From: an uncultured Clostridia bacterium
Lineage (GTDB): Bacteria > Bacillota > Clostridia > TANB77 > CAG-508
Direction of reading: 5' to 3'
Assembly: GCA_934157035.1 (NCBI GenBank)
Contig: CAKPHG010000002.1
Coordinates: 266,616-330,615 of the forward strand
Length of the DNA stretch: 64,000 nt
The notes beneath the pieces are model-generated. The model was not told where the DNA came from. It made no database searches and worked only from the letters and a program-made list of their open reading frames with translations. The translations under genes were made by a program, and so were the position numbers. How positions within the stretch are numbered: the first letter of the stretch is position 1; each line of letters opens with the position of its first letter. This document shows, piece by piece, positions 52,614-62,102 of this stretch.

Positions 52614-54419
52614 TTGAAAAATGGTATAAAAACATTAGCAATGTGGTTGATTATCTTAATAATTTTTATTGTACTTATAACATCAATATTAGATAATTCA
52701 AGAAATAAAATATCATACTCAGAGCTAATTGCAAAAATTGAAACAGGGGATGTAAGAGAAATAGAAATATCTTCAGATGGAACAAAGGCAGAAGTATTAT
52801 TAAAAAGTGATAATACTCCAAAAGAAGTTAACATTCCAAGCATAGATAGTTTAATGAATAACTTAGAAGAATCTATGAAAACAGAGGCAGTTAAAGTAAC
52901 AGAAAAATCTGAATCTGTAATAATGTTAATAATAAGCTTACTTACACCATTTGGAATATTAGCTATATTTATAATATTCTGGTTATTATTAATGAATGGT
53001 AACCAAGCAGGTGGAAACAAAACTATGACATTTGGAAAAAGCAAAGCAAGAATGATAAATCCACAAGATAAGGCAAAAGTTACATTTAAAGATGTAGCAG
53101 GTGTAGATGAAGAAAAAGAAGAATTAGAAGAAATAGTAGAATTCTTAAAAAATCCAAGAAAATTTACAGAAATGGGTGCAAGAATACCAAAAGGAGTTTT
53201 ACTTGTAGGACAGCCAGGAACTGGTAAAACATTACTAGCAAGAGCAGTAGCAGGAGAAGCAGGAGTACCATTTTTTATTATAAGTGGTTCTGATTTCGTA
53301 GAAATGTTTGTTGGTGTTGGTGCATCAAGAGTTAGAGATTTATTTGAAGAAGCTAAGAAAAAAGCACCATGCATCATATTTATAGATGAAATTGATGCAG
53401 TTGGACGTAAAAGAGGTGCAGGTCTTGGTGGTGGACACGATGAAAGAGAGCAAACATTAAACCAATTATTGGTTGAAATGGATGGATTTGCAGAAAACGA
53501 AGGAGTAATAGTACTAGCTGCAACAAATAGACCAGATGTACTTGATAATGCATTATTAAGACCAGGAAGATTTGATAGACAAATAGTAGTAAGTGCTCCA
53601 GATGTTAAAGCAAGAGAGCAAATATTAGAAGTTCATAGTAGAAAGAAAAGACTAGCAGATGATGTAGACTTAAGAGTAATTGCAAAAAATACATCAGGTT
53701 TTGCTGGTGCTGATTTGGAAAATGTATTAAATGAAGCTGCCTTACTTGCAGCTAGAAGAAATATACCTGAAATAGGAATGAAAGAAATTGAAGATGCTAT
53801 GATAAAAGTTACTATGGGACCTGAAAAGAGAACAAGAGTAAGAAGTGAAAAAGAAAATAAACTAGTAGCATATCATGAGGCAGGTCATGCAGTAGTAAGT
53901 AGATATTTACCTACTCAAGATCCTGTACATCAAATTTCAATAGTACCTAGAGGTATGGCTGGTGGTTATACAATGTATAGACCAACAGAAGATAAAAACT
54001 TTATGTCTAAATCTGAAATGGAAGAAAATATTGTTTCTTTATTAGGTGGACGTGTAGCAGAACAAATAATTTTAAATGATATTTCTACAGGAGCAAGTAA
54101 TGACATACAAAGAGCAACACAAATTGCAAGAAGTATGGTAACAAAATATGGTATGAGTGAAAGAGTAGGTGCTATAATGCTTGGTTCTGGACAAGAAGAA
54201 GTATTTTTAGGAAGAGATTTTGCACAAGCAAAAGAATACTCAGAAGAAACAGCAGCAATAATAGATGAAGAAGTAAAAAGAATTGTAGATAAAGCATATA
54301 ATACAGCTGCAGAAATATTAAAAACTCATATAGATAAATTACATGCAGTAGCAGGTATTTTATTAGAAAAAGAAAAGATAGAAGCAGACGAATTTGATGC
54401 TATATTTAATGAACAATAA
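52614..54419 (+). CDS. ftsH: ATP-dependent zinc metalloprotease FtsH
   Basis: A membrane-anchored AAA+ protease degrading misfolded membrane proteins and regulators, including SpoVM in spore formers. I choose TTG 52614 (601 residues): AAGGAGG at 52599-52605 lies eight bases before it, whereas ATG 52593 precedes the site and ATG 52608 is only two bases from it. Two membrane segments (~3-24 and ~105-128), Walker A GQPGTGKT, Walker [13 protein letters not shown], second region of homology [20 protein letters not shown], and zinc motif HEAGH. Followed by a terminator. Confidence 0.95.
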   Translation: MKNGIKTLAMWLIILIIFIVLITSILDNSRNKISYSELIAKIETGDVREIEISSDGTKAEVLLKSDNTPKEVNIPSIDSLMNNLEESMKTEAVKVTEKSESVIMLIISLLTPFGILAIFIIFWLLLMNGNQAGGNKTMTFGKSKARMINPQDKAKVTFKDVAGVDEEKEELEEIVEFLKNPRKFTEMGARIPKGVLLVGQPGTGKTLLARAVAGEAGVPFFIISGSDFVEMFVGVGASRVRDLFEEAKKKAPCIIFIDEIDAVGRKRGAGLGGGHDEREQTLNQLLVEMDGFAENEGVIVLAATNRPDVLDNALLRPGRFDRQIVVSAPDVKAREQILEVHSRKKRLADDVDLRVIAKNTSGFAGADLENVLNEAALLAARRNIPEIGMKEIEDAMIKVTMGPEKRTRVRSEKENKLVAYHEAGHAVVSRYLPTQDPVHQISIVPRGMAGGYTMYRPTEDKNFMSKSEMEENIVSLLGGRVAEQIILNDISTGASNDIQRATQIARSMVTKYGMSERVGAIMLGSGQEEVFLGRDFAQAKEYSEETAAIIDEEVKRIVDKAYNTAAEILKTHIDKLHAVAGILLEKEKIEADEFDAIFNEQ

Positions 54420-54423
54420 AAAT

Positions 54424-54457
54424 AAAAAGAAACAATTTTTAAATTGTTTCTTTTTTA
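54424..54457 (+). terminator. Terminator after ftsH
   Basis: AAAAAGAAACAATTT / AAATTGTTTCTTTTT stem with T-run. Confidence 0.88.
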
Positions 54458-54509
54458 TATAAAATATAATAACTAATATTATATTTAATTAACTTTTAAG
54501 GAGAGAAAT

Positions 54510-55280
54510 ATGCTAGCACTAATTACAGGAGCATCTTCTGGAATAGGAAGAGATATGGCTCGAATATTAAATAGTTATAATTATGATGTAATTATAACAG
54601 CGAGAAATGAAGAAAAATTAAAAGAACTTAAAGAAGAATTAGAAAACAAAAATAATAATAAGGTATATATGTATTTAGCAGATTTAAGCAAAGAAGAAGA
54701 ATGCATAAACTTATATAAAAAAGTGAAAGAACAACATGGATTCATAGATTTATTAATTAATAATGCAGGATTTGGATTATGTGGAAAAATAATAGATACA
54801 GATTTAGAAACAGAAATGAAAATGATAGATACCAATATAAAAGCAGTTCATATATTAACAAAAATGTTTTTAAAGGATATGGTAGAAAAAAATAGAGGAA
54901 ATATTCTTAATGTTGCATCAGTAGCGTCTTTTATGGCAGGGCCATTAATGGCTACATACTATGCAACTAAAAACTATATATTAAGATTTAGCCAAGCTAT
55001 AAGAGAAGAATTGGTAAAAGATAATTCAAATATAAAAATAAGTGTTTTATGTCCTGGACCCGTAAATACAAATTTTAATAAAGTAGCAAATGTAAAGTTT
55101 GCATTAAAAGGTTTATCTAGCCAGTATGTTGCAAAATATGCTATAAAAAATACTTTAAAGGGAAAATTTTTAATTATTCCAGGATTGAAAATAAAAATAG
55201 CTAGGTTTTTAAGTAAAATATCACCTGATATAATTACTACTAAAGTATGTTATTATATGCAAAGAAAAAAATCAGTATAA
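54510..55280 (+). CDS. SDR family NAD(P)-dependent oxidoreductase
   Basis: A 256-residue classical short-chain dehydrogenase. TGASSGIG (cofactor loop), NNAG in LLINNAGFGLCG, catalytic Ser in NVASVASFM, YxxxK in YYATKNYIL. The loop TARNEEKL after the second strand, with Arg, suggests NADP preference. The closest kind is the YqjQ/DltE-like group; substrate unknown. AAGGAGAG start site. Convergent with the PBP gene through a shared terminator. Confidence 0.88.
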   Translation: MLALITGASSGIGRDMARILNSYNYDVIITARNEEKLKELKEELENKNNNKVYMYLADLSKEEECINLYKKVKEQHGFIDLLINNAGFGLCGKIIDTDLETEMKMIDTNIKAVHILTKMFLKDMVEKNRGNILNVASVASFMAGPLMATYYATKNYILRFSQAIREELVKDNSNIKISVLCPGPVNTNFNKVANVKFALKGLSSQYVAKYAIKNTLKGKFLIIPGLKIKIARFLSKISPDIITTKVCYYMQRKKSV

Positions 55281-55293
55281 AATATTTTAAATA

Positions 55294-55352
55294 AGAAAAA
55301 AGGAATATAATTAAGTAAATATTGAAGTTTACTTTTTATATTCCTTTTTTAT
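55294..55352. terminator. Bidirectional terminator between SDR and PBP genes
   Basis: AAAAAAGGAATATA pairs with TATATTCCTTTTTT, and an inner pair AAGTAAA / TTTACTT extends the structure. Confidence 0.8.
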
Positions 55353-55365
55353 ATAGTCATATATT

Positions 55366-57675
55366 CTAATGAGCGTCTTTTACATATTGTTTTAATGTTA
55401 CATTTATTACTGTTCCTTCTTCTACTGTTGTACCTGCCATAGGATCTTGAGAAAGAACGGTACCTGTACCAGTAACATGTATATTTAAGTTGTTAGATTT
55501 TAAAGTATTTTTTGCTTCTGTATAACTCATTCCTTTTAAATTAGGTACTTGTCTAGAAACTCTTGCTTCATTTTCTGCTGTATAAATATTTACACTTGCT
55601 CCGTTAATTAATGATGTTCCTGGCTTTGGAACTTGGTCTGTAACAACTTGAGATGCATCTGTTCCAGAAAATCTGCAACTAAATCCAGCATTTTCTAATA
55701 TTTTTTTAGCCTCTGTAACAGTTTTATTTCTTACATCTGGTAAGTTTGTTGTTGATACAGTAGTATTTCCTGTACTAGAAGATAAATCATCAGATGGAAC
55801 TCCAAGGTAAGGTAATACTTCTGTTAAAATTTGAGATACAACTGGTGCAGCAATAGTACCACCTTGATGTCCACTTGATCCTTTTGGATCATATAAAGTA
55901 ACTAAAACTACTACTTCAGGATTCTCTGTAGGAGAAATTCCTATAAAAGAAGCAACATACATTGAATCTTTATTAGATTTATCTGGTTCAGATGTACCTG
56001 TTTTTCCAGCTACACTGTAACCTTTTACTTGACCATATTTTCCAGTTCCTTCAGAAACTACAGATTCTAACATGTCTAGTAATTTTAAAGAAGTTTCTTT
56101 AGAAATAACTTGTCTTACATTTGTAGATTGTATAGTTGTAACTGAGTGGGTATCTGGGTTTTCTATTTGCTTTACAATTCTAGGTTCAACTAGAACTCCA
56201 TCATTTGCTATAGCACTAACAGCTGTTATTAATTGAATTGGTGTTATACGGAAACGTTGACCAAATGACATTGTTGCAAGTTCTACATTTCCTACATTTT
56301 CTAAATCCCAAAAATAGCTGTTTACTTCACCAGTAGTTGCTATTTGAGTTTTATCGAATAATCCAAAAGCTTTATAATATTTGTATAAAGTAGGAGCTCC
56401 AATTTTTTTACCAAGTTGCATTAAAGCAGGGTTACAAGAATTCATTAATGCATTTCTTAAAGTTTGACTTCCATGTGAGCCAGGACTTTTCCAACATTTA
56501 ATTGAAATACCATTTATTAATTCAGAACCTGTACAATTAAAACTACCTGGAGTATCAGTATCTACAATGCCTTCTTCAAGTCCAACTGCTGCCGTAATAA
56601 TTTTAAAAGTAGATCCTGGTTCGTAAGTGTCTGAAACAGATTTATTTCTCCACATTTTATATAAAGAATTTAATTGATCAGTACTAGATAAACTGTCCCA
56701 AGTAGAAGCAAGTTCATCATTAGGCGTACGAGGAGAATTTAAGTCGTAATTAGGGTAGGTAGCCATTGCTAAAATATCTCCATTATTTGGATTCATAATT
56801 ATTGCACTTCCACCACTCTTACAGTCATTTTCTAAACAAGCTTGTTTTAAATATTTTTCAACAATAGTTTGAATGTTTGCATCTATAGTTAAAGTAATAT
56901 TATTTCCATTTTCTGCAGGTACATAAGATTCATTTTTATTAGGAATAAGTTGTGAACCTGCACTCTCAATACTTGTAATTTTTCCAGCTGTGCCACTTAA
57001 AACACTGTTCCATTTTAGTTCTATACCTTCTTGTCCTTCATTATCCGTGTTGCAAAAACCAATTAAATTAGAAGCAAGCGTTCCATAAGGATAATATCTT
57101 TTAGCATCTTCGTCTATGTTGATGCCAGAATAATATTTATTTTCTTTCATCCATTCTTTTAATTTATCTATTTTATCTTTTTCAACTTTTTTAATAATTG
57201 TTTCAACAGAACTTTCACTTTTAACTTTTTCTAAAGTTTCATTATAATCTAGTTCAAACACTTCAGAAAGTATTTTTGCAACTTTTTCCTTATCTTTATC
57301 TTTTATTCTAGTAGGATTAATACTTACTGTATCTACAGATGCACTTGCAGCTAAAAGCTTTCCAGTAGAATCATAAATATTACCCCTTTTAGCACTAATA
57401 ACTCTGTTAGCTATTTGTTGCCTGTGAGCAGATTCTTTAAGCTCAGGACCTTTTATAAATTGTAAATATGCTATTCTTAAAATAAGTAAAATTAAAATGC
57501 TGAAGAATACAATTAAACAAATACCTAATTTTTTTGATTTTATTGCAGTATTTTTTTTATTATTTTTTTCTACATTAGAATTAGTCTTTTCATAAGAAAA
57601 ACTATCCTTACTTTTAGGAAATTTCTTAGGTAACTTTTTAGGTACTTTTTTAGTAACCTTTTTATTTTTATCCAT
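55366..57675 (-). CDS. SpoVD/FtsI-type penicillin-binding protein with two PASTA domains
   Basis: A 769-residue class B PBP. I start at ATG 57675 (GGTGA seven bases upstream) rather than the ATG at 57687. A Lys-rich cytosolic tail and membrane segment (~45-65) precede the pedestal domain; the transpeptidase has PGSTFK, SCNPALMQLG and KTGTSEP. Two PASTA domains end it (LPDVRNKTVTEAKKILENAGF and VPNLKGMSYTEAKNTLKSNNL), as in SpoVD and Gram-positive FtsI forms. It lies outside the division cluster, which has its own paralogue starting at 62103, so one is probably for septation and the other for the spore cortex; which is which cannot be told here. Confidence 0.9.
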   Translation of the reverse strand: MDKNKKVTKKVPKKLPKKFPKSKDSFSYEKTNSNVEKNNKKNTAIKSKKLGICLIVFFSILILLILRIAYLQFIKGPELKESAHRQQIANRVISAKRGNIYDSTGKLLAASASVDTVSINPTRIKDKDKEKVAKILSEVFELDYNETLEKVKSESSVETIIKKVEKDKIDKLKEWMKENKYYSGINIDEDAKRYYPYGTLASNLIGFCNTDNEGQEGIELKWNSVLSGTAGKITSIESAGSQLIPNKNESYVPAENGNNITLTIDANIQTIVEKYLKQACLENDCKSGGSAIIMNPNNGDILAMATYPNYDLNSPRTPNDELASTWDSLSSTDQLNSLYKMWRNKSVSDTYEPGSTFKIITAAVGLEEGIVDTDTPGSFNCTGSELINGISIKCWKSPGSHGSQTLRNALMNSCNPALMQLGKKIGAPTLYKYYKAFGLFDKTQIATTGEVNSYFWDLENVGNVELATMSFGQRFRITPIQLITAVSAIANDGVLVEPRIVKQIENPDTHSVTTIQSTNVRQVISKETSLKLLDMLESVVSEGTGKYGQVKGYSVAGKTGTSEPDKSNKDSMYVASFIGISPTENPEVVVLVTLYDPKGSSGHQGGTIAAPVVSQILTEVLPYLGVPSDDLSSSTGNTTVSTTNLPDVRNKTVTEAKKILENAGFSCRFSGTDASQVVTDQVPKPGTSLINGASVNIYTAENEARVSRQVPNLKGMSYTEAKNTLKSNNLNIHVTGTGTVLSQDPMAGTTVEEGTVINVTLKQYVKDAH

Positions 57676-57802
57676 TTGTTTCACCATCTCTTATTATATA
57701 ATTATATTATAAATATTTTACAGAAAAAGAGTATAAAAATCAATAGCAATGTAAAAAAAGTTAAGCAGTATAAACACAGAAAACTTAATTGATTGAAAGC
57801 AA

Positions 57803-57831
57803 TGGACAAACTTACCTTGGTGTGATAAAAT
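57803..57831 (+). promoter_or_regulatory. Promoter of rsmA
   Basis: TGGACA, 17 bases, TAAAAT. Confidence 0.65.
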
Positions 57832-57854
57832 GAATAAAGAAAAGAGGAAAATAA

Positions 57855-58712
57855 ATGGAAAATGCATATCAAACAACTATGTATATATTAAAAAAATATA
57901 ATATTACAGCTAATAAAAGTTTAGGACAGAATTTTTTAATAAATGATGATGTTATTCAAAAAACAATAAATTCAGCAGATATATCTAAAGAAGATTTAGT
58001 AATAGAAATAGGTCCAGGGCTTGGAACTCTTACAGAAGGACTTTTGCAAAAAGCAGGAAAAGTAATAGCAATAGAATTAGATAAAAGAATGTTAGCTATT
58101 TTAAAAGAAAGATTTTCATTATATTCTAATTTTGAAATTATAAATAATGATGTTTTAAAAGTAGATTTACAAGATTTAATAAAAAGCCAAAAAGATATGA
58201 ACAATTTAAAAACAGCAAAAATAGTTGCAAATTTACCATATTATATAACGACACCAATTATAATGAAATTATTAGAAGATAAATTAGATATACAGAGCAT
58301 TACAGTAATGGTACAAAAAGAAGTAGCTAAAAGACTTACAGCTAACCCAGGCGAAAAATTAGCTGGAGCAATAACATATAGTGTAAATTATTATTGCACA
58401 GCAGAAGAAAAGGTAGAAGTACCAAGAGAGAGTTTTATACCAGCACCAGAGGTAGAATCAGAAGTTATTAAATTAACATTAAGAAAAGATAAGCCAGTTC
58501 AATTAGAAAATGAAGATTTATTTTTTAAGTTAATAAAAAGTTCTTTTATGCAAAGAAGAAAAACTTTTTTAAATGGAGTTTCTAATAGTGGGTTAGTAGA
58601 AAAAGAAAAACTAAAGCAAATTTTAGAACAAATGAATATAAATGAGAATATACGAGGAGAAAATTTATCATTATTACAATTTGCGCAGATAGCAAATAAA
58701 ATATGTAAATAG
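57855..58712 (+). CDS. rsmA: 16S rRNA (adenine(1518)-N6/adenine(1519)-N6)-dimethyltransferase
   Basis: A 285-residue KsgA/RsmA enzyme that dimethylates two adjacent adenines near the 3' end of 16S rRNA. Motifs: KSLGQNFLIN at the N-terminus, SAM motif IEIGPGLGTLTEGLL, catalytic NLPYYITTPI, and the C-terminal rRNA-binding domain with SFMQRRKTFLNGVSN. AGAGGAAA start site. In Bacillus it follows yabE and rnmV; here the YabE-like gene is 25 kb away, so that cluster has been split. Confidence 0.96.
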   Translation: MENAYQTTMYILKKYNITANKSLGQNFLINDDVIQKTINSADISKEDLVIEIGPGLGTLTEGLLQKAGKVIAIELDKRMLAILKERFSLYSNFEIINNDVLKVDLQDLIKSQKDMNNLKTAKIVANLPYYITTPIIMKLLEDKLDIQSITVMVQKEVAKRLTANPGEKLAGAITYSVNYYCTAEEKVEVPRESFIPAPEVESEVIKLTLRKDKPVQLENEDLFFKLIKSSFMQRRKTFLNGVSNSGLVEKEKLKQILEQMNINENIRGENLSLLQFAQIANKICK

Positions 58713-58772
58713 TAAAGAGTGTTTTATTGGTAAAAAAATGTTTACAAATTTATTACATTTTTATTGTAAATA

Positions 58773-58800
58773 TTGTATAAAAATGTAACTATGATATAAT
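58773..58800 (+). promoter_or_regulatory. Promoter of the sortase gene
   Basis: TTGTAT, 16 bases, TATAAT, preceded by several T-rich TTGTAAA repeats. Confidence 0.65.
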
Positions 58801-58837
58801 AAAGTTAGGAAAAATATAATAAAAGAAAGAGGCATAT

Positions 58838-59602
58838 ATGAATCAAATTTTGGTAACAGAAAAATTGTATGTAACACCAGAATTACGTAGAAAAAAGAAG
58901 TTATATAAACTAGAATTTTTTCTATGTGTTTTTGTTGTGTGTCTATTATTTACATACTATATATATGCTGAATATGATAGAGGAAAATCAGAAGAGGTTT
59001 CAAAAGAAATTTTAATAGGACTAAAAAATACTAGACAACAAAATTCTAATGTGGTAGATACAACTGTAAAAAAAATAGACAATATTATAGTAGTAGCATT
59101 AGATGATAATGAGGAAACAGAAAATGCACAAACAATAGAACCAGCAATAATAGAAGATAGAAGAGAAAATACATCAGGCGTTTTAAAATATACAACTGAA
59201 AATGGAACAGAATATTCAGTAGAAAGTTTTATACGTATTCCAAGATTAGGTATTGAATATCCTGTTATTTCAGAAACTTCAGAAGAATTATTAAAAATTT
59301 CAGTCAATAAATATTGGGGACCAGCTCCAAATGAAGAAGGAAATTATTGTATAGTAGGACATAATTATAAAAGTAAGAAAATGTTTGGTAGACTATCAGA
59401 AGTTGTAAATAATGATATTGTAGAATTAGAAGATACTTCAGGAAATGTGGTAAAATATATAGTATATGATAGATACACAGTAGAGCCAACAGATACAGAT
59501 TGCACAAGCCAATTAACAAATGGTAGAAAAGAGGTTACTTTAATTACTTGTACAAATTATGGAAAACAAAGATTAGTAGTTAAAGCTAGAGAAATGAAAT
59601 AA
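58838..59602 (+). CDS. Sortase
   Basis: A 254-residue membrane-anchored transpeptidase. One membrane segment (~26-45), an extracellular linker, then the sortase barrel (~125-252): RIPRLGIEYPV, catalytic His in VGHNY, catalytic Cys in TLITCT and catalytic Arg in RLVVKAR. TLxTC resembles the TLxTC box of class D and related enzymes. AAGAAAGAGG start site. This is the only sortase in the window and could process the two giant surface proteins at 11.3-21.8 kb, whose sorting motifs are unusual; it is not adjacent to them, so this pairing is inference. A long hairpin terminator follows. Confidence 0.9.
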   Translation: MNQILVTEKLYVTPELRRKKKLYKLEFFLCVFVVCLLFTYYIYAEYDRGKSEEVSKEILIGLKNTRQQNSNVVDTTVKKIDNIIVVALDDNEETENAQTIEPAIIEDRRENTSGVLKYTTENGTEYSVESFIRIPRLGIEYPVISETSEELLKISVNKYWGPAPNEEGNYCIVGHNYKSKKMFGRLSEVVNNDIVELEDTSGNVVKYIVYDRYTVEPTDTDCTSQLTNGRKEVTLITCTNYGKQRLVVKAREMK

Positions 59603-59640
59603 AATCTTAAATTTTAAATATAAAAACAAAATAAAAACTT

Positions 59641-59695
59641 AATAAAAAAGCAATACTTTTTAAAAAAATTTTAAAAAAGTATTGCTTTTTTATTA
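59641..59695 (+). terminator. Terminator after the sortase gene
   Basis: AATAAAAAAGCAATACTTTT pairs with AAAAGTATTGCTTTTTTATT, a stem of about 20 bp with T-run. Confidence 0.9.
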
Positions 59696-59716
59696 TTCTT
59701 ATATTAAAATTTAATA

Positions 59717-59745
59717 AAAGTGGAGCAAAGTGGAACGAAGTGGAA
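59717..59745 (+). promoter_or_regulatory. Probable MraZ operator: three 10-bp direct repeats
   Basis: AAAGTGGAGC, AAAGTGGAAC and GAAGTGGAAT stand in tandem, with TGGA at 59721, 59731 and 59741. MraZ proteins are known to bind short direct repeats spaced one helical turn apart upstream of their own gene, so this is a strong candidate for autoregulation of the cluster. Confidence 0.75.
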
Positions 59746-59770
59746 TAAAATACACAGGAGGTGAATCAAA

Positions 59771-60202
59771 GTGTTAATCGGTGAATATGAGCATTCTCTA
59801 GATGTTAAGGGCAGATTAATAATGCCAGCAAAACTAAGAGAAGACATGGGTGAAAAGTTCATAATCACAAAAGGTTTAGATGGCTGTTTATTTGGGTTTT
59901 CTCAAAATGAATGGCTTAGCTTTGAGGAAAAATTAAAAACACTTCCACTTACAAACAAAAATGCCAGAGATTTCGTAAGATTTTTCTTATCTGGCGCAAT
60001 AGAATGCGAAGTTGATAAACAAGGTAGATTTCTAATAGCGTCAAATTTAAGAGAATATGCAAATATGGAAAAAGATGTAGTAATAATTGGCGTAGGAACA
60101 AGACTTGAAATTTGGAACAAAGAAAAATGGAAGCAATATAACAGTGAAGAAAATATATCTGCAGATGAAATTGCGGAAAATATGACAATGCTTGGTATAT
60201 AA
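59771..60202 (+). CDS. mraZ: Transcriptional regulator MraZ
   Basis: A 143-residue AbrB-fold regulator of the division and wall (dcw) cluster. Two MraZ repeats: [22 protein letters not shown] and [21 protein letters not shown], each with the DxKGR/DxQGR core. GTG start after AGGAGGTG. It is the first gene of the cluster and directly downstream of the three-repeat operator. The next gene, rsmH, comes after an unusually long 330-base gap. Confidence 0.96.
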   Translation: MLIGEYEHSLDVKGRLIMPAKLREDMGEKFIITKGLDGCLFGFSQNEWLSFEEKLKTLPLTNKNARDFVRFFLSGAIECEVDKQGRFLIASNLREYANMEKDVVIIGVGTRLEIWNKEKWKQYNSEENISADEIAENMTMLGI

Positions 60203-60532
60203 CTTTTTATAAGTTTATATAGAATACAAAAGATAAAATAAAAAAGAAAGAAATACAAAAGATAAAAAATTAAATTTTACAAAAGAAAAACAGTCAATAT
60301 ACAAAAGATAAAATTTTAAGTTTTAAATTTTACAAATGAAGAATTTAAATAGTACAAATGATGCATATTTAAACTTCAAAAGAAATATTAAAATTACAAA
60401 AGTTGAAAGATATAAAAACAAAAGATGTTTTTACAAAAGAAAATTTAATGTAAGCACAAGCAGTTGGTATGAAAAATTACCAACTGATTGTGCATATACT
60501 AATTTATATAATAAAATAGAGGTTTATAATAA
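60203..60532 (+). other. rsmH leader: A-rich short repeats and a 16-bp hairpin
   Basis: A 330-base gap within the dcw cluster. From 60224 to about 60360 the motif TACAAAAGATAAAA or close variants recurs roughly six times at 25-30 base intervals. A hairpin at 60454-60493 has arms GCACAAGCAGTTGGTA and TACCAACTGATTGTGC (15 of 16 paired) with an eight-base loop and no T-run. A 75-codon open frame over it (60336-60563) has no ribosome site and overlaps rsmH, so I do not call it. Confidence 0.65.
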
Positions 60533-61462
60533 GTGGAATTTAAACATAAATCAGTATTGTTAGAAGAATGTATAGAAGGACTAAATATAAAAAAAGATGG
60601 AATTTATGTAGATGGAACTTTAGGAGGAGCAGGTCATAGCTTTGAAATATTAAAAAGACTATCTACAAAAGGAAGCTTAATAGGAATTGACAGAGATGAA
60701 GAAGCATTAGAAGCAGCAAAGAAAAAACTTAAAGATTTTAAAAATGTAACATATATACATGGAAATCATGATGATATAAAAAATATATTAAAAGAAAATG
60801 AAATAGAAAAAGTAGATGGAATTTTGTTAGATTTAGGAGTTTCTTCTTATCAATTAGACGAAAGACAAAGAGGATTTAGCTACATGGGAGAAGCAAAACT
60901 TGATATGAGAATGGATAAATCACAAAGTTTAACTGCTGAAACAGTAATAAATGAATACTCAGAAGAAGAACTTGCAGAAATTATAGAGCAATATGGAGAA
61001 GAAAAATTTGCAAAAAAAATAGCCTATAACATAGTAAAACAAAGAAAAATAAAACCAATAACTACAACAATGGAATTAGTTCAAATAATAAAAGATACTA
61101 TACCAATGTCAAAACAAACAGATGGACATCCTGCCAAAAGAACATTTCAAGCAATTAGAATAGAGGTAAATAATGAAATAGAGCCTTTAAAAGAAACTAT
61201 AAAAGATTGTATTGAATGTTTAAAACCAGAAGGAAGATTATGCGTAATTACATTCCATTCACTAGAAGATAGAGCAGTAAAGCAAGCATATATAGAAGCA
61301 CAAGGACAATGCACATGCCCAAAAGATTTGCCATATTGTGTGTGTGGTTATGTATCTGAAGGAAAAATTATAAATAAAAAACCAATTATAGCAAGTAAAG
61401 AAGAACAAGAAGAAAATTCAAGATCTAAAAGTGCTAAATTAAGAATTTTTGAAAAGAAATAA
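60533..61462 (+). CDS. rsmH: 16S rRNA (cytosine(1402)-N4)-methyltransferase RsmH
   Basis: A 309-residue methyltransferase (formerly MraW) acting on 16S rRNA at the decoding centre. GTG start gives [17 protein letters not shown], the family's standard beginning; AGAGG is the ribosome site. SAM motif [10 protein letters not shown], then [36 protein letters not shown] and [14 protein letters not shown]. The C-terminal region contains a [13 protein letters not shown] cluster. Standard dcw position between mraZ and the ftsL-like gene. Confidence 0.97.
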   Translation: MEFKHKSVLLEECIEGLNIKKDGIYVDGTLGGAGHSFEILKRLSTKGSLIGIDRDEEALEAAKKKLKDFKNVTYIHGNHDDIKNILKENEIEKVDGILLDLGVSSYQLDERQRGFSYMGEAKLDMRMDKSQSLTAETVINEYSEEELAEIIEQYGEEKFAKKIAYNIVKQRKIKPITTTMELVQIIKDTIPMSKQTDGHPAKRTFQAIRIEVNNEIEPLKETIKDCIECLKPEGRLCVITFHSLEDRAVKQAYIEAQGQCTCPKDLPYCVCGYVSEGKIINKKPIIASKEEQEENSRSKSAKLRIFEKK

Positions 61463-61500
61463 AGTGTTTAAAAACCAAAGAAAAGAGGTGAGTAAGTAAA

Positions 61501-62019
61501 ATGGCATATCAAAGATACCAAGGTTACCAATATGAAACTAGCCCAAGAAAATTACAACCAGAATATGAACCTATAAAAAATCCATATCAAAAGAAAAAAA
61601 GTTCAACTAAAAAAGTAAATGAAACAAAACAAAAAAATAATGTAAAAAGAAAAATAAAACCAAAAGTTAAACTTGCAGTATGTATTTCTATTTCATTTTT
61701 AACACTATTTGCCATTAGTTACAGAAACTCACTAATAACAGAAAGCTTTAATAAAAAAGAGTCTTTAAAGAAAAGTTTAAGTACTCTAGAAAAAGAAAAT
61801 GAGCATTTAAAAATAGATATAGAAAAAAGTCTAAATTTAAACAATGTAGAACAATCTGCAAAAGAAATGTTAGGAATGCAAAAATTAGATAATAGTCAAA
61901 AAGTTTATATAAACTTACCAAAAAAAGACTATGTAGAAGTAGCAACAAAAGAGGTTAGTGTAGAAGAAACAAGTTGGATACAAAAAATAATTAATAACAT
62001 AAAAAATATAATAAATTAA
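61501..62019 (+). CDS. FtsL-like cell division protein
   Basis: A 172-residue bitopic protein: a Lys/Gln-rich cytosolic N-terminus (~1-55), one membrane segment (~58-76, LAVCISISFLTLFAISY) and a short coiled coil (~85-115: KKESLKKSLSTLEKENEHLKIDIE), followed by a divisome-type AKEMLGMQ motif. The layout, length and position between rsmH and a class B PBP identify an FtsL/septum-formation-initiator protein, although primary sequence of this family is poorly conserved. AGAGGTGAG start site. Confidence 0.85.
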   Translation: MAYQRYQGYQYETSPRKLQPEYEPIKNPYQKKKSSTKKVNETKQKNNVKRKIKPKVKLAVCISISFLTLFAISYRNSLITESFNKKESLKKSLSTLEKENEHLKIDIEKSLNLNNVEQSAKEMLGMQKLDNSQKVYINLPKKDYVEVATKEVSVEETSWIQKIINNIKNIIN

Positions 62020-62063
62020 AGAACGATTTTAATGAGTAATATGTCATTATAATCGTTCTTTTA
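62018..62063 (+). terminator. Hairpin terminator after ftsL-like gene, inside the dcw cluster
   Basis: AAAGAACGATTTTAATGA / TCATTATAATCGTTCTTT, a stem of about 18 bp with one mismatch, then T residues. It may attenuate rather than end transcription into the following PBP gene. Confidence 0.75.
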
Positions 62064-62102
62064 TCATATTCTATAAAGTATAGAATGTGAGGGATATGTT
62101 AG

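Noticed and set aside
60224..60360. TACAAAAGATAAAA repeats as a CRISPR array or origin iterons
   Set aside because: Units are degenerate and short, spacing is irregular, and there is no cas gene, dnaA box cluster or replication initiator gene nearby.
60336..60563. 75-codon open frame between mraZ and rsmH
   Set aside because: No ribosome site, overlaps the rsmH start and contains a near-perfect hairpin; composition is that of a leader.
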